From Novosphingobium sp. (GTDB lineage: Bacteria; Pseudomonadota; Alphaproteobacteria; Sphingomonadales; Sphingomonadaceae): 10,698 nt of DNA. Every line of letters begins with the position of its first letter. The first letter of the stretch is position 1. The DNA is taken from NCBI GenBank assembly GCA_020853995.1, contig JADYXV010000136.1, positions 1 through 10,698 on the forward strand. Reading direction: 5' to 3'. The translations under genes were made by a program, and so were the position numbers. This document shows, piece by piece, positions 6,757 through 10,698 of this stretch. Under the pieces are notes generated by a model. The model was given only the letters and a program-made list of their open reading frames with translations, did no database searches and had not been told where the DNA came from.

Positions 6757-7632
6757 TTAATCGTGCACATAACCCAGCGCGCCCTGCGGCACTGCACCAT
6801 CAACGATAACAGGCGATGACATGCGCATCCGGGCATGGCCAATGCAGAAGGCAGGGCAAGGGGGGGCGGTGGCGGGAGGAAGGGTGAGCAAAAGCGCATA
6901 ATCATCACCCCATCGCATCGCCTCTTGGCGGCGAGAGGGAGGAAGGTCTGCCGGGAACGGGACCGCTGCCGTGTCGATATCGAAAGTTACATTGCTGGCA
7001 TCGGCCATGCGGGCAGCATCAATCAGCAGTCCGTCAGAGACGTCCATCATAGCGGTGACGAGCGGGGCGAGAGCGAGGCCTTCGGCAAGGCAGGGGACCG
7101 GACGCCGAAAAGCGGTGCTATCGCCGCCGGACCCGTCACGCAGTGCCTCAAAGCCAAGCATGGCCGCGCCGATGGGGCCTGTGATCCATAAGGGATCACC
7201 CGGTTTTGCACCGGCACGCGAGGGAACCGGCCGGTGCGTGGCACGGCCCAGTGCCGTGAGGCCGAGGCTGCGCGGGCCGTTGGCGCTGACGGTATCGCCG
7301 CCAAGCAGGGGCACGTTGAACGCATTGAGCGCATCGCCAAGGCCCGAGACAAATCTGTCGTCCTGTTTGCCAAGCGTGAAGCCTAGCAGGACGCCGACAG
7401 GTTCAGCACCTTTTGCTGCGAGATCGGAAAGATTGGTGGCGACGAGTTTCCAGGCAACGTCGGCCATGTCCTGGCCAGGCAGCCAGTGGATGCCTTCGAC
7501 CATCATGTCGTGCGTGATGACAAGTGCCTCACCGCCGAAATCGAGCACAGCGCAATCATCGGCAAGCCCGCGTGCAGCAGAGTGCGTTGCAAGCCCGCGC
7601 AGAGCGTTGATGAGGGCGAATTCCTTGCTCAC
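6757..7632 (-). CDS. thiL: Thiamine-monophosphate kinase
   Basis: This enzyme phosphorylates thiamine monophosphate to thiamine diphosphate with ATP, the last step of coenzyme synthesis, in the cytoplasm. The 291-aa product is slightly short against the usual 305-330 and starts with GTG at 7632 (MSKEFALINALRGLA, a normal family N-terminus). Family motifs in order: RGLADDCAVLD (21-31) with metal-binding aspartates, ITHDMMVEGIHW (39-50), NLSDLAAKGAEP (67-78), LLGGDT (109-114), a glycine-rich TGPIGAAMLG (151-160), MDVSDGLLID (196-205) and WGDDYALLL (241-249). All expected acidic residues are present. In many proteobacteria thiL follows nusB. Here it instead heads its unit, with a divergent TetR gene upstream. 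hppA lies downstream on the same strand, an arrangement I recall from other sphingomonads. Confidence 0.95.
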   Translation of the reverse strand: MSKEFALINALRGLATHSAARGLADDCAVLDFGGEALVITHDMMVEGIHWLPGQDMADVAWKLVATNLSDLAAKGAEPVGVLLGFTLGKQDDRFVSGLGDALNAFNVPLLGGDTVSANGPRSLGLTALGRATHRPVPSRAGAKPGDPLWITGPIGAAMLGFEALRDGSGGDSTAFRRPVPCLAEGLALAPLVTAMMDVSDGLLIDAARMADASNVTFDIDTAAVPFPADLPPSRRQEAMRWGDDYALLLTLPPATAPPCPAFCIGHARMRMSSPVIVDGAVPQGALGYVHD

Positions 7633-7684
7633 GCCAAAGCCTATGGCTCGGTCGGGGCCATCCTACAAGGCAGGCGGGTCGGCT

Positions 7685-7713
7685 GATGGTACAAAGTCTG
7701 TAACCTGTCACAA
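7685..7713 (-). promoter_or_regulatory. Possible thiL promoter with overlapping TetR-type operator
   Basis: In the 184-base divergent spacer between thiL and the tetR-like gene, positions 7699-7712 form an imperfect palindrome of the pattern TGTnACnnGTnACA (both arms match at five of seven positions). On the minus strand a weak promoter overlaps it: TTGTGA (7713-7708), 16 bases, TACCAT (7691-7686). An operator in the spacer is where an autoregulating TetR protein would bind, but both calls rest on pattern alone. I saw no strong promoter toward the TetR gene. Confidence 0.3.
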
Positions 7714-7816
7714 GAATGGTAGGAAAATGCTTGCACGGCTCTGCTGATTGCGCTTGTTCCCGCATGTGGGTGATTGCATCAGGCTGAATCCGACCAACGT
7801 GGGAATGCATACGACG

Positions 7817-8443
7817 ATGGAGCAGATCGAAAGTCTTGAAACGCCGGGCGCGCGGGACCTGTTGTTGCAGACTGCATCGGCAATCATGCGTGAAGGCGAT
7901 GTCGTCGATATTTCGCTTTCAGAATTGAGCCTGCGATCAGGTTTGAACTCTGCTCTGGTAAAGTACTATTTCGGCAACAAGGCAGGTTTGCTCAAAGCGT
8001 TGCTTGACCGCGATATGGAAGCCATCGTCAAATCGGTCGATGCGTTGCTGGCCAAGGACGACATGACCCCTGAGGCCAAGCTGCGACGGCATATCTCGAA
8101 GTCGATCGATACATATTACGCTTACCCCTACCTCAACCGGCTACTGATGCGTTTGGTGCGCGATAGCGACGAGGCCGATGCAAAGCGTATTGCCGACCTG
8201 TATTTGCTGCCACTGCAAAGCGCATACAAGCGGTTCATCGCAGAGGGTGTGGAGGCAGGGGTGTTTCGGCCAATCGACCCGCAATTGTTCTATTTTACGG
8301 CCACCGGTGCCGCTGACCGGTTCTTTTCGGCAAGGCTGGTATTGAAACATTGCTTCAATCAGGATGCGCTGACCGAAGAACTGCGGGACCGCTATCGCGA
8401 GCATACTGTCGATTTTGTCATGGCAGGCATCCTTGCGCGTTGA
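7817..8443 (+). CDS. TetR/AcrR-family transcriptional regulator
   Basis: The frame is open from a TTG at 7748. I chose ATG 7817 (208 aa, normal TetR length), with GGGAA at 7801-7805 as a somewhat distant ribosome binding site; ATG 7805 is an alternative. The N-terminal DNA-binding domain is clear: ARDLLLQTASAIM, then the helix-turn-helix ISLSELSLRSGLNSALVKYYFGNKAGLL at about 32-59, with the YYF.NK.GL signature of TetR proteins. The C-terminal three quarters is the helical ligand-binding and dimerisation region (YAYPYLNRLLMRLVRD, VEAGVFRPIDPQLFYFTATG), whose ligand cannot be read from sequence. The TGA lies inside the start region of the downstream phosphorylase gene, so the two are probably co-transcribed. 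The regulator may control itself, the phosphorylase or the divergent thiL. Confidence 0.9.
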   Translation: MEQIESLETPGARDLLLQTASAIMREGDVVDISLSELSLRSGLNSALVKYYFGNKAGLLKALLDRDMEAIVKSVDALLAKDDMTPEAKLRRHISKSIDTYYAYPYLNRLLMRLVRDSDEADAKRIADLYLLPLQSAYKRFIAEGVEAGVFRPIDPQLFYFTATGAADRFFSARLVLKHCFNQDALTEELRDRYREHTVDFVMAGILAR

Positions 8444-9314
8444 GGCCGGAACGCCGGGCTGGCGCATCGGGGTGATCGGCGGATCGGGGCTGTATGACGT
8501 CAGCGGTCTGGAAGACGCACAGGAAATTGCGGTGTCATCACCCTTTGGCGAACCTTCAGCGCCGGTTACGATCGGGCGGATCGGCCATGTCGGGTTCGTC
8601 TTTTTGCCACGCCACGGCAAGGGGCACCGGATAGCGCCTGAAGCCATAAATGCACGGGCGAACATTGACGTGTTGAAGCGCTGCGGCGTGACTGATGTCC
8701 TTGCCATTTCGGCCATCGGGTCGCTGCGCGAAGAACTGGCGCCGGGCAGTTTCGTTGCGGTTGACCAGTTTATTGATCGTACAAACGGGCGCGCTGGTTC
8801 TTTTTTTGGTGAAGGGCTGGTTGCGCACGTTTCTATGGCTGATCCGGTTTGTCCGCGGTTGGCAGCGGTTGCGGCAGACGCGGCCGTGGCTGCGGGCGCG
8901 GTGGTGCACCGTGGAGGGTGCTATCTTGCGATGCAGGGGCCGCAATTTTCGACACGCGCGGAAAGCCGGATGTACCGGCAATGGGGGGCAGATGTCATCG
9001 GCATGACTGCGCTGCCCGAGGCGCGCCTCGCCCGTGAGGCTGAATTGCCGTACGCGCTGCTGGGGATGGTTACCGATTACGATTCATGGCGCGCGGGTGA
9101 GCATGTAGAAGTGGCCGATGTGCTGCGTGTAATGGCGGGTAATACGGCATTGGCGCGCAATACACTGGTCCGACTTGCGGCGTTGTTGCCTGTCCGACGT
9201 GAAAGTAGTCCAATCGATTGCGCACTGGATGGCGCGATAATGACTGCACCTGCCCACCGCGATCCTGTGCTTGTTGCCAAGCTGGGTGCAATAGCAGGAC
9301 GTGCATTGGGTTAA
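8433..9314 (+). CDS. mtnP: S-methyl-5'-thioadenosine phosphorylase
   Basis: Cleaves methylthioadenosine with phosphate into adenine and 5-methylthioribose-1-phosphate, serving purine and methionine salvage. Start chosen at TTG 8433 (293 aa), with AGG at 8424-8426 upstream and an 11-base overlap with the TetR gene. The TTG at 8415 has no ribosome binding site, and no ATG lies before the conserved IGVIGGSGLYD. Motifs (from 8433): GGSG phosphate loop (16-19), PRHGKGHRIAP (59-69), AISAIGSL, QGPQFSTRAE (168-177), IGMTALPEA (189-197) and TDYDSW (214-219). Asp215 and Asp217 correspond to human MTAP Asp220 and Asp222, which select 6-aminopurines, so MTAP rather than a guanosine/inosine phosphorylase is favoured. 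Methylthioinosine phosphorylase cannot be fully excluded. No mtnA or other methionine-salvage gene lies in the window. Confidence 0.92.
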   Translation: MRVEAGTPGWRIGVIGGSGLYDVSGLEDAQEIAVSSPFGEPSAPVTIGRIGHVGFVFLPRHGKGHRIAPEAINARANIDVLKRCGVTDVLAISAIGSLREELAPGSFVAVDQFIDRTNGRAGSFFGEGLVAHVSMADPVCPRLAAVAADAAVAAGAVVHRGGCYLAMQGPQFSTRAESRMYRQWGADVIGMTALPEARLAREAELPYALLGMVTDYDSWRAGEHVEVADVLRVMAGNTALARNTLVRLAALLPVRRESSPIDCALDGAIMTAPAHRDPVLVAKLGAIAGRALG

Positions 9315-9320
9315 AGAAAA

Positions 9321-9413
9321 TTTCATTTTGCACTAATGCATGAAACGAATTAACAGTGCGCTTGCCGCCTGTTGATATATTATTTCTGTCTTGCCTTGCA
9401 GGATGGTTTCATG
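9321..9413 (+). promoter_or_regulatory. Upstream region of the MarR gene with TTTCAT-type inverted motifs
   Basis: The 111-base spacer after mtnP is AT-rich. TTTCAT at 9321-9326 and ATGAAA at 9340-9345 form inverted arms around TGCACTAATGCA (9329-9340), a 25-base dyad of MarR-operator size. A further GTTTCATG (9406-9413) is the exact inverse of CATGAAAC (9339-9346). A tentative promoter is TTAACA (9350-9355) with GATATA (9374-9379, spacing 18) or TATATT (9376-9381, spacing 20). Autoregulation by the downstream MarR protein is inferred, not shown. Confidence 0.35.
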
Positions 9414-9425
9414 TGATACGATATT

Positions 9426-9884
9426 ATGCCTGATGCAGCGAACCGACTCTCTGACTTCATGCCATATCGGATGGCGATCACCTCCAATGCGGTGAGCGCG
9501 TTGATATCGGGCGAGTATCGCAGCGAATTTGGCCTGAAGATTCCTGAATGGCGCGTCATGGCGGTGCTGGGCGATGCCGGGTCATTGACCCAGCGCGATC
9601 TGGTACAAGCAACCGTGATGGATAAAGTGGCCGTCAACAGGGCGTGCAAGGTGCTGGAAGAGCGCGACCTTATCCAGCGCAGCCCCAACGAATTGGATGG
9701 CCGTTCGCACCATCTGGAACTGACGGCTGCGGGTCTTGATCTGCACAGGAAAATCTGGCCGCAAGCCGTTTCCATCTATGAAAAGATATTCACTGCGATC
9801 AGCCCTCGTGAACAGGCAAAGCTGCGGGTGATCCTCGATAAACTGCTAAAGGCGGCGCGCGAACTGGAAGGCGACGAAAAGTGA
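9426..9884 (+). CDS. MarR-family winged-helix transcriptional regulator
   Basis: A 152-aa protein of typical MarR size, starting at ATG 9426 without a strong ribosome binding site. An N-terminal dimerisation helix is followed by the winged helix: LTQRDLVQATVMDKVAVNRACKVLEERDLIQR spans 54-85 (recognition helix about 65-79), and the wing DGRSHHLELTAAG (91-103) carries the Asp-x-Arg pair conserved in MarR proteins. A C-terminal helix (about 126-147) completes the dimer interface. The final TGA overlaps the GTG of the fumarylacetoacetase-like gene by four bases (GTGA). This implies coupled translation and suggests that the regulator controls the catabolic operon it leads, probably responding to an aromatic acid such as homogentisate. 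The ligand is inferred from context only. Confidence 0.9.
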   Translation: MPDAANRLSDFMPYRMAITSNAVSALISGEYRSEFGLKIPEWRVMAVLGDAGSLTQRDLVQATVMDKVAVNRACKVLEERDLIQRSPNELDGRSHHLELTAAGLDLHRKIWPQAVSIYEKIFTAISPREQAKLRVILDKLLKAARELEGDEK

Positions 9885-10698
9885 AACTGGGATCCCTTCC
9901 GCAGGGCCGGGACGGGCGGCTGATTGTGGTATCCGACGATCTGGCCTGGTATGCCGATGCCGATCATATCGTACCGACCATGCAGGGTCTGCTTGACGAT
10001 TGGGACCGGCATTACCCGCAGCTTGAAGCACTATCGATCGAACTGGCGCATGGCGCGATCCCGCGCAAACGCTTTCACGAGCGCGAGGCTTGTGCACCTT
10101 TGCCAAGGGCTTTCCAGTGGGTCGATGGCAGCGCCTATGTCAACCACGTGGAATTGGTGCGCAAAGCCCGTGGTGCTGAACTTCCGGCAAGTTTCTGGTC
10201 TGATCCGCTGATGTATCAAGGCGGCAGCGACGATTTGCGCGGCGCGCGTGAACCTGTACTTCTGGCAGATGAAGACTGGGGCTGTGACTTTGAAGCCGAA
10301 ATAGTGGTGGTTACCGGCGATGTGCCGCAGGGCATAACACCGGCTGCCGCATTGAAACATGTGCGCTTGGTCGGCTTGGTCAACGACGTGTCGCTGCGCA
10401 ATCTCATTCCCGGTGAATTGGCAAAGGGTTTCGGCTTTGTCCAATCCAAGCCGGCCAGCCATTTCTCGCCGGTTTTCGTAACGCCCGATGCAATGGGTGA
10501 TGCTTGGGCAGGTGGAAAACTCTTGCAGACGCTGACAGTCGACCTGAACGGTGCGCCGTTTGGCCGGATTGAGGCGGGCGAGGAGTGCACGTTCGACTTT
10601 GGTGTATTGATCGCTCATCTTGCCAAGACGCGCCGCATCGGAGCAGGAACGATCATCGGTTCCGGCACTGTGTCCAACCGTGACCCCGATGGGTCACC
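9881..10698 (+). CDS. Fumarylacetoacetate hydrolase-family protein, truncated by the window edge
   Basis: Starts at GTG 9881 (MKLGSLPQGRDGRLIVVS) and stays open to the last base: 272 codons and no stop. The family member I recall is about 330 aa, so some 60 residues are missing outside the window rather than by mutation. Recognisable parts: QWVDGSAYVNHVELVRKARG (79-98), SFWSDPLMYQGGSD (104-117), FEAEIVVVTGD (137-147), LVNDVSLRNL (166-175), KGFGFVQSKPASHFSPV (182-198) and GTIIGSGTVSNRDP near the edge. The divalent-metal ligands known in mouse FAH (Asp126, Glu199, Glu201, Asp233) plausibly correspond to Asp108, Glu138, Glu140 and Asp169. The likely reaction is C-C hydrolysis of fumarylacetoacetate in tyrosine/homogentisate breakdown, or of fumarylpyruvate in a gentisate route. 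Overlap with the MarR gene suggests one operon, probably continuing with a glutathione-dependent isomerase beyond the window. Confidence 0.9.
   Translation, partial: MKLGSLPQGRDGRLIVVSDDLAWYADADHIVPTMQGLLDDWDRHYPQLEALSIELAHGAIPRKRFHEREACAPLPRAFQWVDGSAYVNHVELVRKARGAELPASFWSDPLMYQGGSDDLRGAREPVLLADEDWGCDFEAEIVVVTGDVPQGITPAAALKHVRLVGLVNDVSLRNLIPGELAKGFGFVQSKPASHFSPVFVTPDAMGDAWAGGKLLQTLTVDLNGAPFGRIEAGEECTFDFGVLIAHLAKTRRIGAGTIIGSGTVSNRDPDGS

Noticed and set aside
6971..7747. A 258-codon plus-strand frame opposite thiL
   Set aside because: Low-complexity Ser/Pro/Arg composition and complete overlap with a confident thiL gene mark it as a shadow frame.

Overview
The window looks like ordinary chromosome from a moderately GC-rich alphaproteobacterium, most likely a sphingomonad (Novosphingobium or a relative). 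This placement is an inference from the kinds of genes present: a K+-independent H+-pyrophosphatase next to thiL, a MarR-type regulator fused by overlap to a fumarylacetoacetase-like gene, and a CelD-like acyltransferase paired with a cupin-like oxygenase. No mobile element, phage gene, CRISPR array, tRNA or rRNA is visible. Coding density is high, neighbouring genes often overlap by a few bases, and start codons other than ATG are frequent (GTG for hppA, thiL and the last gene, TTG for mtnP).

Layout: (1) 50-1386, plus strand: two overlapping genes for small unrecognised exported proteins. (2) 1387-4341, minus strand: a probable three-gene operon of a CelD/FemAB-like GNAT acyltransferase, a JmjC/cupin-like Fe(II)/2-oxoglutarate oxygenase, and a TesB acyl-CoA thioesterase. 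It has a good sigma70-like promoter at 4405-4434, and its last stop codon abuts the stop of the convergent secreted-protein gene with no spacer. (3) 4437-7632, minus strand: thiL followed by hppA, ended by a clear intrinsic terminator at 4442-4480. (4) 7817-9314, plus strand, divergent from thiL: a TetR-family regulator whose 3' end overlaps a methylthioadenosine phosphorylase gene. (5) 9426 to the right edge, plus strand: a MarR-family regulator overlapping a fumarylacetoacetate hydrolase-family gene that runs off the window.

How the parts may work together: thiL completes thiamine diphosphate synthesis and HppA converts pyrophosphate, a by-product of biosynthesis, into a proton gradient. 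mtnP salvages the adenine and methylthioribose of methylthioadenosine. The MarR/FAH pair looks like the start of an aromatic (homogentisate- or gentisate-type) catabolic operon. The least explained parts are the GNAT-JmjC-TesB operon and the two secreted proteins. They are the best candidates for undescribed biology, although nothing here amounts to a clearly new system.
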